From Desulfovibrio sp. (GTDB taxonomy: Bacteria; Desulfobacterota; Desulfovibrionia; Desulfovibrionales; Desulfovibrionaceae), in contig NZ_WASP01000008.1 in NCBI RefSeq assembly GCF_009712225.1, positions 194,529 through 258,528 of the forward strand: DNA of 64,000 nt. The letters are read 5' to 3'. Under the pieces are notes generated by a model, which was not told where the DNA came from, searched no databases, and saw nothing but the letters and a program-made list of their open reading frames with translations. Made by a program: the position numbers and the translations under genes. Below are positions 1 through 11,151 of the stretch, one piece after another. Each line of letters begins with the position of its first letter. Position 1 is the stretch's first letter.

Positions 1-1809
<1,809 letters not shown>

Positions 1810-2115
1810 GAACAACCGCAGCCAGCGGTTTGCCCTCCGGCTGTGGGATTTCGCCTGCGCACCGGCCCTGCGCCGCAACAGCGCACCGACAGGCAGGCGG
1901 CCTTATTGGGCGGAGGTTAAAGACATCTCGTGGCGACATTTGCGGGAGGCGCAGCGGCTACCAAGCCGTTGCGCTTCCCCACAAGCCCCGGCACGCAACC
2001 GAACTGAGACCCAGGCCAGCAACAGGCCAACAGTTGAGGATCGGCAGGCAAATTACCGGGCGCACGGAAGCGGCGCACAGCAACAGGCCACGGCCAGCAC
2101 CAGGCGAGGACACAT
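1810..2115. other. guaB-guaA intergenic region
   Basis: 306 bases, GC-rich, with no convincing gene. Right after the guaB stop are two mutually exclusive inverted repeats. One is AACCGC 1814-1819 with GCGGTT 1825-1830. The other is CCGCAGCC 1816-1823 with GGCTGTGG 1839-1846, which needs one G-U pair. Neither is followed by a T-run. The remainder shows nothing I can name, apart from the GAGG ribosome-binding site of guaA near 2105. Confidence 0.5.
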
Positions 2116-3651
<1,536 letters not shown>

Positions 3652-3660
3652 GGGGGCAGC

Positions 3661-4377
3661 ATGTTTGGAATAGGAAGCTCTGAACTTCTGGTCATCCTGG
3701 TGGTGGCCCTCATTGTTCTTGGGCCCAAGAGCCTTGCCAACGTGTCGCGCACGCTGGGCAAGGCCATGGGCGAATTCCGTCGCGTTTCCACAGATTTTCA
3801 GCGCACGCTGAACGCTGAGGCCGAGGAAGAAGAACAGCGCAAGCGCAAGCAGGAAGCCGCCCGTGCGGCCAAGGAAGCCGCAGCCGCAGCCAAGGAAGCC
3901 CGCGCCGCCGAAATGGCCGCGGCAGCCGCTGCCGCGCCTGGGGCCACCCCGGAGAATATTCCCGCATCCGAAGCGGTAATTGATGCCTCCGCAACCCGCC
4001 CCACAGCAGAAGCCGGCCAGGCAGCCCCCGCGCAGCCTGCGCCAGCTGCTACTGCAGATAGTGCGCCAGCAGCAACGACAGACGCTACGGCAACGGCAGC
4101 GAACGAGGCCCAGCCGCAAACGGCTCCTGAAGCCGAAACCACTGTGGCCTCAACGCCGGCTGCGGAGGCCAAGGTTGTGGATGCACAGGTGGTTGAAGGC
4201 CCCGGCGCAGACGCCAAGGCAGAAGCCGCACCCGTCACGCCCCCTGCTGGCAGTCCGCTGGCCGAAGCCCTTGCCAAAACCAGGGCTCAGGCAGAAGCAG
4301 CCGAGGCAAAACAGACAGCAGCCCCCACAGGTGTGGCCCAGCCTGCCGCAGCCTCTGAAAATGGCGGCAAGGCATGA
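3661..4377 (+). CDS. tatB: Sec-independent translocase subunit TatA/TatB type
   Basis: A small inner-membrane subunit of the twin-arginine translocase, which exports folded cofactor-containing proteins. Residues 1-21 form the short membrane helix (FGIGSSELLVIL followed by VALIVLGP), then comes the amphipathic helix (LANVSRTLGKAMGEFRR). This is the TatA/B pattern; the FGIG...ELL and GP motifs and the tatC neighbour favour TatB. The protein is 238 residues, longer than most TatB, because residues from about 65 onward are an Ala/Glu/Pro/Thr-rich, probably disordered tail. A strong GGGGGG ribosome-binding site precedes it. The stop codon overlaps the tatC start as ATGA. Confidence 0.85.
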   Translation: MFGIGSSELLVILVVALIVLGPKSLANVSRTLGKAMGEFRRVSTDFQRTLNAEAEEEEQRKRKQEAARAAKEAAAAAKEARAAEMAAAAAAAPGATPENIPASEAVIDASATRPTAEAGQAAPAQPAPAATADSAPAATTDATATAANEAQPQTAPEAETTVASTPAAEAKVVDAQVVEGPGADAKAEAAPVTPPAGSPLAEALAKTRAQAEAAEAKQTAAPTGVAQPAAASENGGKA

Positions 4378-5567
4378 GCACAGACAAGCCCTTGAGCCCC
4401 GAGGTGGTCGCTGCTCCGTCTACCCCTGAGAACGCAGGGGATACGCAAAACCTCAATAATAACGAATCCATGGCGGCCCCGGTTGATCCGGTGGCCGCTA
4501 CGGCTGTTTCTGCGGAGGCGCAAACGCCCGCTGCTCCTGAAGGCGCAACCGAAGCCACTCAGGAAGCAACGGCAGAAGCCGCCCCCGAAGCCGCGCCAGA
4601 AACACTGGCCGACGGCCAGCCTCCCCTGCCTCCTGTTCCGCCCGTAGGCGAGGCGCAAAGCCCTGCGGCAGATCCTGAAAATCTGCCCGCCCAGAGCGAA
4701 GGGACATCGCCCGCCAACCCGGAAAATGAAGAGGAAGAAGCGGAAGGCGACGACCGCCCCATGGGCCTCATGGACCACCTTTCGGAACTGCGTGGTCGCC
4801 TTGTGCGCTGCTGCCTGGCCGTCATGGTGGGCTTTATGGCCTGCTGGGCGGTTGTGGACCCCATTTTTGACGCGCTGGTAGACCCGCTGCTCAAGGTTCT
4901 GCCCGAGGGCTCACACGCCATCTACACAACCCTGCCGGAAGGCTTTTTTACACGCATGCACATTTCCTTTGTGGCAGGCGTGTTTGTGAGCAGCCCGGTC
5001 ATTTTTTACCAGGTATGGTCATTCATTGCGCCCGGCCTGTATGAAGAAGAAAAAAGGCATATCCTGCCTGTGGCCTTTATGTCGGCCTTTTTCTTCATCA
5101 GCGGCGGCGCGTTCTGCTACTTTGTGGTCTTTCCCAACGCATTTGCCTTCTTTGTGAGCTACGCCACCGATTCCATTGTGGCCATGCCCAAGATCAGCGA
5201 TTATCTGAGCTTTGTACTCAAACTCATACTTGCCTTTGGTCTTGTGTTTGAAATGCCCCTGTTTGCCTTCTTTTTGGCGCGCATGGGCATCATCACAGCC
5301 GAGCTCATGCGCCGGGTACGCCGTTACGCCATTCTTGGCATCTTTATTGTGGCGGCCATTCTTTCGCCGCCCGACGTGGTTTCGCAGCTGCTCATGGCCG
5401 CGCCCATGCTCGTTCTGTACGAAATAAGCATCTATGTTGCGGTGGCATTTGGCAAAAAGCCCCCTACAGAGGATGACGAATCTGAAGAAAAAGCGGATGA
5501 TGCAGACAACGGCGACACTGCTGACAAAAAGACGGCCAAGGGCGAACACCCCTCGGAGGGAGCATGA
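4374..5567 (+). CDS. tatC: Sec-independent translocase TatC with long N-terminal extension
   Basis: The polytopic core of the Tat translocase, which binds twin-arginine signal peptides. The conserved [11 protein letters not shown] cytoplasmic start of TatC is not at residue 1 but at residue 133. Before it lies an Ala/Pro/Glu-rich, low-complexity extension, similar in composition to the tail of the preceding TatB. Six membrane segments follow, including the [17 protein letters not shown] loop, and the protein ends in an acidic tail. ATG 4374 overlaps the tatB stop, so the extension is translated as drawn unless an internal start is used; I see no better start before the core. It overlaps hisB by four bases as well. 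Confidence 0.93.
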   Translation: MSTDKPLSPEVVAAPSTPENAGDTQNLNNNESMAAPVDPVAATAVSAEAQTPAAPEGATEATQEATAEAAPEAAPETLADGQPPLPPVPPVGEAQSPAADPENLPAQSEGTSPANPENEEEEAEGDDRPMGLMDHLSELRGRLVRCCLAVMVGFMACWAVVDPIFDALVDPLLKVLPEGSHAIYTTLPEGFFTRMHISFVAGVFVSSPVIFYQVWSFIAPGLYEEEKRHILPVAFMSAFFFISGGAFCYFVVFPNAFAFFVSYATDSIVAMPKISDYLSFVLKLILAFGLVFEMPLFAFFLARMGIITAELMRRVRRYAILGIFIVAAILSPPDVVSQLLMAAPMLVLYEISIYVAVAFGKKPPTEDDESEEKADDADNGDTADKKTAKGEHPSEGA

Positions 5568-6163
5568 GCAACACCGCACCCAGAACCTCCACACAGGAGC
5601 GTAAAAGTGCAGAAACCGACATCCGGCTTGAACTGAACCTTGACGGTCAGGGCATTACGGATGTGAAAACCGGTTTTGGTCTGCTCGACCACATGCTCAC
5701 CCTTACTGCCTTTTGGGGTGGTATGGATCTGCGGCTGGTTTGCGAAGGCGACATGGAAGTGGACGCCCACCATACCACCGAAGACGTGGGCCTGCTGTTT
5801 GGCAAGGCCCTGCTCGAGGCCCTTGGCGACAGAACTGGCATTGCCAGGGTGGGCTATGGCCGCGTTCCCATGGACGAGGCGCTGGCCGAGGCTACCGTTG
5901 ACCTTTCGGGCCGCCCCTGGCTTGAATGGCGCGGTGGCGAGCTGTTGCCCCCCGTGCTGGCAGGTGAAGAAAAAGACCTTTGGCGCGAATTTTACAAGGC
6001 CATTGCCAGCAGTGCCCGCTGTAACCTGCATGTGGAATTCCGCTATGGCCAGAACGGTCATCATCTGCTGGAATCGGCCGCCAAGGGGCTGGGGCTTGCC
6101 CTTGCCCAGGCAGTGCGCCGAAACGGCACAACTATCAGAAGCACCAAGGGAGGTCTTGATTGA
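5564..6163 (+). CDS. hisB: Imidazoleglycerol-phosphate dehydratase
   Basis: Dehydrates imidazoleglycerol phosphate to imidazoleacetol phosphate in histidine biosynthesis, with two Mn ions. The 199 residues are the monofunctional bacterial length with no fused phosphatase. Metal-binding His/Glu motifs appear as [10 protein letters not shown] near residue 68 and [13 protein letters not shown] near 167. The start overlaps tatC in an ATGA and the stop overlaps the next gene in TGATG. The histidine genes are therefore translationally coupled to the Tat genes. No other his genes besides hisA are in the window. Confidence 0.97.
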   Translation: MSNTAPRTSTQERKSAETDIRLELNLDGQGITDVKTGFGLLDHMLTLTAFWGGMDLRLVCEGDMEVDAHHTTEDVGLLFGKALLEALGDRTGIARVGYGRVPMDEALAEATVDLSGRPWLEWRGGELLPPVLAGEEKDLWREFYKAIASSARCNLHVEFRYGQNGHHLLESAAKGLGLALAQAVRRNGTTIRSTKGGLD

Positions 6164-6822
6164 TGCAATCCCGACTTCGCATACTGTTGCTGCCCGCGCT
6201 CTGCCTGTTGATGATCGCCTGCGCCTGCAGCCGACGTCCCAGCAGCACGGCAGATGTGCCCCGTGTTATTTCTCCTTCATATGTCGTCTCGGTTGCGCCC
6301 TTTACCCAGCCGATCAACGCAAGCCAGCTTATCACCGGCCATATCCCCGAAGATCAGGGACGCATTGCCGACGAGCAGCTGCCCTCGCTTGACCGCCGCT
6401 TCCAGACCGTGCTCAGCTCCGATTCCAAACGGCAATTCAAGTTTATCAACAAGCTTGACCTGCCCAAGGATCTCACCCGGTTCCACAGCTCCGAGCAGCC
6501 TCAGGCCCTGCCCCTGTGGATCGCCTATGGCAAAAAGCAGGGCGCGCAGCTGCTGCTTGTGCCCCAGGTGCTCGACTGGCACGAACGCGAGGGCTCAAAC
6601 GCTGGCGTTACCCAGCCCGCTCACGTGCGCGTGGAATTTTTCCTCATCAACATTGCCAACGGCTATGTGATGACGCGTTCGGTATTTGAGGAACGGCAGG
6701 AAGGGCTGGTGGACAACCTGCTCAACGTTGGCTCGTTCTTCAAGCGCCGCGGCCAGTGGGTCACCGCCGAAGAGCTGTCTGAAGACGGCATGCACAAAGC
6801 AGTAAAGGACATGGGTTTATGA
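6163..6822 (+). CDS. Predicted lipoprotein between hisB and hisA, function unknown
   Basis: 219 residues beginning with a classic secretion signal ([16 protein letters not shown]) and a lipobox-like MIAC, so it is probably lipid-anchored at about Cys20. The rest is a soluble mixed alpha/beta domain that I do not recognise. ATG 6163 overlaps the hisB stop, and GGGAGG sits at 6148-6153. The stop overlaps the hisA start in ATGA. From memory, a similar unassigned gene sits between hisB and hisA in D. vulgaris, so the arrangement may be a lineage trait. A role in histidine synthesis is unlikely for an exported protein; the linkage may only reflect shared expression. Confidence 0.85.
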   Translation: MQSRLRILLLPALCLLMIACACSRRPSSTADVPRVISPSYVVSVAPFTQPINASQLITGHIPEDQGRIADEQLPSLDRRFQTVLSSDSKRQFKFINKLDLPKDLTRFHSSEQPQALPLWIAYGKKQGAQLLLVPQVLDWHEREGSNAGVTQPAHVRVEFFLINIANGYVMTRSVFEERQEGLVDNLLNVGSFFKRRGQWVTAEELSEDGMHKAVKDMGL

Positions 6823-7550
6823 TTCTGTTTCCCGCCGTAGACATTCAGGACGGTAAGGCCGTGCGTCTCAAGCAGGGCCGCGCCCACGAAAGCACGGTCT
6901 TTGCCGAAGACCCCACCGATGCCGCAAAAGCCTGGGAAGCCCGTGGCGCCCAGTGGCTGCATGTGGTTGACCTGGACGGCGCCTTTGACGGGGCAGCCAA
7001 AAGCCGCGAGATCGTGCGCCGTATCTGCAACGAGCTCAGCATTCCTGTGCAGCTTGGCGGCGGTATTCGCGATATGGAAACAGCCCGCGCCTACCTTGAT
7101 GCGGGTGTTACGCGCCTGATCATCGGCACGCTGGCTCTGGAACAGCCCGAGCTTTTTGCCGAAATGTGCCGCACCTTTCCCGGGCGCGTTGGCGTTTCGC
7201 TTGATGCCGAAGGCGGCAAGCTCAAGACCCGTGGATGGGTGGCCGATACGGGCCTGACGGTGGACGGAGCCCTGCCCCGCCTGCTGCAGGACGGTGCGGC
7301 CTTTATCATCTACACCGATATCGAGCGCGACGGCATGCAGTGCGGCGTGAACGTGGCGGCGCTTGAACACATCTCGCGTCTTTCCACTGTGCCAGTCATT
7401 GCGGCTGGCGGCGTGGCAACCCTGGCTGACGTACAGAAGCTCTACCCCCTCACCCTCACAACAAGTCTGGTGGGCGCCGTGAGCGGCAGAGCACTGTACG
7501 AGGGCACCCTCAACCTTGAGGAAGCCAACGCCTGGGTTGCAGCCCAGTAA
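6819..7550 (+). CDS. hisA: Phosphoribosyl-formimino-AICAR-phosphate isomerase
   Basis: Catalyses the Amadori isomerisation of ProFAR to PRFAR in histidine biosynthesis, as a cytoplasmic (beta/alpha)8 barrel. The 243 residues contain the N-terminal [17 protein letters not shown] motif with catalytic Asp8, the second-half phosphate site and the acid in [10 protein letters not shown]. HisA rather than HisF is indicated by the DIQDGK start and length. It is the last gene of the cluster and overlaps the lipoprotein gene by four bases. A strong terminator lies 33 bases downstream. Confidence 0.96.
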   Translation: MILFPAVDIQDGKAVRLKQGRAHESTVFAEDPTDAAKAWEARGAQWLHVVDLDGAFDGAAKSREIVRRICNELSIPVQLGGGIRDMETARAYLDAGVTRLIIGTLALEQPELFAEMCRTFPGRVGVSLDAEGGKLKTRGWVADTGLTVDGALPRLLQDGAAFIIYTDIERDGMQCGVNVAALEHISRLSTVPVIAAGGVATLADVQKLYPLTLTTSLVGAVSGRALYEGTLNLEEANAWVAAQ

Positions 7551-7583
7551 CCCTGGGTAGATTACCTGCTGCTGACTGAATGA

Positions 7584-7609
7584 GGCGGGCCACAAGGCCC
7601 GCCTTTTTT
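7584..7609 (+). terminator. Rho-independent terminator after hisA
   Basis: GGCGGGCC (7584-7591) pairs perfectly with GGCCCGCC (7596-7603) around an ACAA loop, followed by six T residues. It closes the guaA-hisA transcript. Confidence 0.92.
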
Positions 7610-7897
7610 GTGGCAAGCTCTTTTCCTCATTTTGCACCGCCGCTGCAGGCAATGCCACTCGTTTGAGGTGCAAACGAATATAGCTGCCTTGACTCACCAC
7701 ATTTCAGGCCTTATATTTGTCTCATGTCAGTCTTCAACGCCTCTTTACTACCGCTTTTTGTCCCGAACGTATCGGGATTTCCTGAAGAACGCTACTGGCG
7801 TTCACTTCTGTAATATCTCTCGCAGATTCGTATCCTTGCGTATTTTACTGTTCTTATCCCATGAAGAACAATCCATTTCTTTTACTGCGAGAATATT
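7610..7897. other. Leader region of the SMR exporter genes
   Basis: 288 AT-richer bases with no gene. Two adjacent hairpins stand out. TCCCGA 7761-7766 pairs with TCGGGA 7772-7777 around a 5-nt loop. GAACGC 7787-7792 pairs with GCGTTC 7798-7803 around a 5-nt loop. They lie about 95-135 bases before mdtJ, so they could be a structured leader. I could not match them to a known riboswitch. Confidence 0.5.
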
Positions 7898-8320
7898 ATG
7901 CTTACTGCAAAACCATACCACTGGTACTGTCTGCTTGCATCCATAGCCCTGGAGGTGGGTGGCACTCTGATCATGAAGCTGGCGCAGGGCTGGGCATTTG
8001 CCCATGCCCAGCTGCTTGGACTTATTGTCATGTGGCTGGCCATTGGCCTGTCATATATCTTTTTGTCACGTGCAGTTACAGGCATTCCTGTGGGTGTGAC
8101 CTTTGCCCTCTGGGAGGGATTGGGCCTCACCTGCATAACCCTGGGCGGCATATTTTTTCTGGAAGAAGCAGTGACATTAAACCGCGCGCTGGGCCTTGCC
8201 TGTGTACTTGGAGGCGCGCTGCTGGTTAACCACGGAACTGGGCACGGAAAAGCTCACGGCACTGAACGCACCGCAAACAGCACAGCTACCCCCACCGCAC
8301 TCACAGAAGGGGGCAACTGA
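7898..8320 (+). CDS. mdtJ: Small multidrug resistance family exporter subunit, MdtJ type
   Basis: 140 residues with four hydrophobic helices of the SMR family, which exchange protons for small cations inside the inner membrane. The membrane-embedded Glu lies in ALEVGGTLIMK near residue 19. The segments SYIFLSRAV and FALWEGLG match, from memory, the E. coli spermidine-exporter subunit MdtJ closely. A hydrophilic tail of about 30 residues after the last helix is longer than usual. It overlaps the next SMR gene by one base (TGATG), the arrangement expected for a heterodimeric pair. The ribosome-binding site is weak. Confidence 0.85.
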   Translation: MLTAKPYHWYCLLASIALEVGGTLIMKLAQGWAFAHAQLLGLIVMWLAIGLSYIFLSRAVTGIPVGVTFALWEGLGLTCITLGGIFFLEEAVTLNRALGLACVLGGALLVNHGTGHGKAHGTERTANSTATPTALTEGGN

Positions 8321-8658
8321 TGGACTATGCAAACCTGTTTGACAATGCAGCCCTGCCCCTTGTCCTGCTGGCGGCAGCGCTCGATGTGACCGCCAACATG
8401 CTGCTGGTGCGCTCCGACAGTTTTCGCCGTCGGGGTCTTGGCCTGCTGGCTCTGGCGCTGGTGGGGCTGGCTTTCTATTGCCTTTCACTGGCAGTTTGTC
8501 ATATGGATTTGGCCGTGGCTTATGCCATGTGGGGCGGTTTTGGCGTACTTGGCACATCGCTGGGCGGCTGGATTTTGCTGCGCCAAAAACTCCGGCCCAG
8601 CGCTTTTGCGGGCATCTTTCTGCTTGTGTGCGGCATGGTTTTGCTGCACTCAAGCTGA
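8320..8658 (+). CDS. mdtI: Small multidrug resistance family exporter subunit, MdtI type
   Basis: 112 residues with four membrane helices, the partner of the preceding gene. The segments DSFRRRGLGLL and AYAMWGGFG resemble MdtI of E. coli, the subunit that pairs with MdtJ for spermidine export. In helix 1, where homodimeric SMR proteins carry the essential Glu, this subunit has an Asp within AAALDVTANMLL. That fits an asymmetric pair in which the two subunits contribute differently. The substrate is inferred by resemblance only; other cationic compounds are possible. Confidence 0.85.
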   Translation: MDYANLFDNAALPLVLLAAALDVTANMLLVRSDSFRRRGLGLLALALVGLAFYCLSLAVCHMDLAVAYAMWGGFGVLGTSLGGWILLRQKLRPSAFAGIFLLVCGMVLLHSS

Positions 8659-8690
8659 GTCAGCCCCAGCTGCTGTTATTGGGAGCGTAT

Positions 8691-9230
8691 ATGAGAAAAG
8701 GATTCTGGGATTATCTGGCGCACTGGCAAAAGATGTTTCCGCGGCGTCGCACGGTGAGCTGGCGAGATGGCTGGCTCCAAAACGGGTATTGCCGCGACTG
8801 TCGCTATTGCTGCGGCCCGCAGGATTCCAACGAGCCCTTTCCCATGGGGCTCTTGCCCGATCAGCTGCGCCCTGGCCTTGCCAACGACTTTTTTCTGCTG
8901 ACCAAGGATACGGCCTTTATGGATGGCAGGGGCTGCCGCTCATGCACAAGCCAGGGTTGCCGCCTGCCGCGCCCCGACAGGCCGGTAGCCTGCGGGCTGT
9001 TCCCCTTTGTGCTCAATGCGGGCGAGCTGTACCTTTACCAGATATGCCCCGCCAGCATGTTTACACCCCTGGCCCACATGGCGGAACTGGGGCGCGAGGC
9101 TGCGGCGTGGCTGGCAAAGTTCAGCCAGCGAGAACAGGAGCACATTGCCCTCAATCTGCCTGCGGACGTGCTGACAGACCGCTACATCAAGCTGCATATC
9201 ACCGTGTACAATCCCACCGCGTGGAGCTGA
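8691..9230 (+). CDS. YkgJ-type cysteine-cluster protein
   Basis: 179 residues with the CxxCxxCC motif at Cys34, 37, 40 and 41. Further Cys follow in GCRSCTSQGC, VACGLFPF and YQICPAS. This is the signature of the YkgJ-like Cys-cluster family, thought to bind zinc or an Fe-S centre; the biochemical role is not established. The start ATG 8691 is preceded by GGGAGC, 32 bases after mdtI. The frame is open further upstream but overlaps mdtI, so this start is preferred. It converges with the histidine phosphatase gene. Confidence 0.8.
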   Translation: MRKGFWDYLAHWQKMFPRRRTVSWRDGWLQNGYCRDCRYCCGPQDSNEPFPMGLLPDQLRPGLANDFFLLTKDTAFMDGRGCRSCTSQGCRLPRPDRPVACGLFPFVLNAGELYLYQICPASMFTPLAHMAELGREAAAWLAKFSQREQEHIALNLPADVLTDRYIKLHITVYNPTAWS

Positions 9231-9266
9231 GCGCAAAAAAACAGGGAATACAACTGGCGACTGCCG

Positions 9267-9854
9267 CTACCATTCAGGCACAAAGGCCCGGCAACCATAG
9301 TATTGTGGTATCTGCAGCACGTGCCTGAGCGGCAGGGCAAGGTAATGGGCCAGCAGCGTGCCAATGATGCCTGCGTGCGAAACCACAAGCAGGGTGGCGC
9401 AAGGGTATGCCCTGCGCCAGCGCGCCAGCGCCGCCAGAGCCCTGCGCTGCGCCTGCATAAAACTTTCCCCCTCCGGGGGGCAATAATGGGCCATGTCCTG
9501 CCCACGGGCGGCGTATGCACCGGGCCATGCGCTTTCAATTTCTGCCTTGGTCATGCCCTGCCAGCGGCCAAGGCATATCTCGCGCAAACCGGGCTCCACA
9601 TGCAGGGTGGGTCTGCCCTGTTTGCTGGTTGCAGGCAGGCTCTCAAGCAGCAGGGTTGCTGTTTCACGGCAGCGGTCAAGGTCAGAGCAGATGACTGCTC
9701 CCACGCCCTGCCCCAGTTCTGGCACAAACTGACGCGCCATGGCGCGTATCTGGGCGCGGCCCGCATCGCTTAAAGGAATATCACGCGCGCCGACCATGCG
9801 GCGCTCGGGGTTGGGCGGCAGGCAGCCGTGCCTTACCAGCCACATGCCGCTCAT
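9267..9854 (-). CDS. Histidine phosphatase family protein
   Basis: 195 residues with the phosphohistidine motif LVRHG at residues 6-10, the second catalytic His in VVSHAGI, and the acid/arginine pattern of the phosphoglycerate-mutase superfamily. The size and sequence are closest to alpha-ribazole phosphatase (CobC)-like members, but no cobalamin genes are nearby. The start overlaps the stop of the upstream nucleotidyltransferase-HD gene in ATGA. It is thus the last gene of the aldehyde-oxidoreductase-linked operon. It may dephosphorylate a small molecule made by that pathway; the substrate is unknown. Confidence 0.85.
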   Translation of the reverse strand: MSGMWLVRHGCLPPNPERRMVGARDIPLSDAGRAQIRAMARQFVPELGQGVGAVICSDLDRCRETATLLLESLPATSKQGRPTLHVEPGLREICLGRWQGMTKAEIESAWPGAYAARGQDMAHYCPPEGESFMQAQRRALAALARWRRAYPCATLLVVSHAGIIGTLLAHYLALPLRHVLQIPQYYGCRAFVPEW

Positions 9855-11083
9855 GCGGCATTAACCTGCGCTGCGCCGCAGTTTCGTTTCAACGCCCGCT
9901 CAGCCACAAGGGCGGGATCCCTGCCAATTTCACGCGCAAGGCGTTCTTCCATTTTTTTGGCGCGGGCCAGACGACCCTGAATGGCCTCACAGGCCGCAGC
10001 ATCCTGCGCGTACGCATCAAGCTTGTTGCCAAAACGGCGTTCGATGGGCACAAAACTGCCACCGTAACAATATTTGTCGGCCAGATAGATCAGCTCGCGC
10101 TCGGTGATAGGTTCATCGCCCGGCAAGGAAAGATCACGGTGGTCCTGCACCAGCCGCGCCATGCCCGGCAGATCAAGTTGACGCAGCAATTCGCCCACGG
10201 CCTCTTCATGGCGGGGCTGCCCCTTGCAGAGGTCGTGCAGCAGACCGCCAGCCAGCGCCCAGCGCGGATCCACACCAGCATCATACCCGGCAATTTCGCG
10301 GGCGTGCGCCAGGGCTTCGGCCAGACAACAGGCCACAGCACCCACAGCGCGGGCATGACGCAGGCCTTTTTCCGGCACGTTGTACAGATGCAGCAACGAT
10401 TCGGCTTCTATTGGCGAGAGCATTTGCCGCTCAAGGGCGAGGAACCGCAGGCGGGCATAATCGTCGGGGGTGTCCATGTCTTCCAGAATCATGGCATCGG
10501 GCACTGGCACATGACGCAGGGACGCGCCTTCAAGCGCGCCGCGCAGGCCGTTTTGTCCGGTGTGAGCCAGAATGCGCGGGGCGAGATGCATGGGAACAAG
10601 CGGGGGATGCCCCTCCTGCCCGTCAAAGGCGGGGATCAGCACCGGCAACGGTGCCGCCTTGCCGCTCACGGCCTGTTCCGCCGCGCGACCAGCCTCCTCC
10701 TGCTCAGCCGCCTCGCACAGGGCCCGCAGGGTCAGGGGGCGCACCAGCGGAATATCCACCGGCTGTACAAAGAAATATCCGTCAAAACCGCTCTGCGTCA
10801 GGGCCGCCACGCCAGTTCGCACAGACGAAAACATGCCCTGCTGGGGATCAGGATTGCGAACCGCCTTCAGCCCCAGCGCCACAGCCTCGCCTTCCACAAC
10901 GTCGGCGTGATAACCGCTGACCACCACCACGCGCTGCACACCCGCAGACCGGTACTGTTTGACCAACCCCCGCAGGGCCGGGCAGTGCCCCCCATCGGGC
11001 AGCAAGGGCAGTGAAAGCAGCGCCTTGGCCGCACCCATGCGTGAAGCCATGCCAGCGGCAAGAACGATAACGGCAGTTTCCAT
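9851..11083 (-). CDS. MocA-like nucleotidyltransferase fused to an HD domain
   Basis: 410 residues. The N-terminal ~200 residues are a MobA/MocA-like nucleotidyltransferase: LAAGMASRMGAAK at residues 8-20 is the nucleotide-binding loop and QPVDIPLV the metal-binding Asp. After a linker comes an HD phosphohydrolase domain, with the HD pair at residues 283-284 (LLHDLCKG) and flanking His residues. MocA makes molybdopterin cytosine dinucleotide, the cofactor form known in Desulfovibrio aldehyde oxidoreductases, so the N-terminal half fits the mop operon. The role of the HD half is unknown. ATG 11083 has a strong AAGGAAG; the frame is open 14 codons further upstream. Confidence 0.85.
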   Translation of the reverse strand: METAVIVLAAGMASRMGAAKALLSLPLLPDGGHCPALRGLVKQYRSAGVQRVVVVSGYHADVVEGEAVALGLKAVRNPDPQQGMFSSVRTGVAALTQSGFDGYFFVQPVDIPLVRPLTLRALCEAAEQEEAGRAAEQAVSGKAAPLPVLIPAFDGQEGHPPLVPMHLAPRILAHTGQNGLRGALEGASLRHVPVPDAMILEDMDTPDDYARLRFLALERQMLSPIEAESLLHLYNVPEKGLRHARAVGAVACCLAEALAHAREIAGYDAGVDPRWALAGGLLHDLCKGQPRHEEAVGELLRQLDLPGMARLVQDHRDLSLPGDEPITERELIYLADKYCYGGSFVPIERRFGNKLDAYAQDAAACEAIQGRLARAKKMEERLAREIGRDPALVAERALKRNCGAAQVNAA

Positions 11084-11151
11084 GTGCTTCCTTCCTTGCG
11101 TCGCAGCGCGGATCAGCTCATCCACTGCGGCAGATACAGGATGCCAAAAAA

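Noticed and set aside
7761-7803. Guanidine-II (mini-ykkC) riboswitch before the SMR pair
   Set aside because: Two hairpins are present but their loops lack the ACGR sequence and stem composition of that class.
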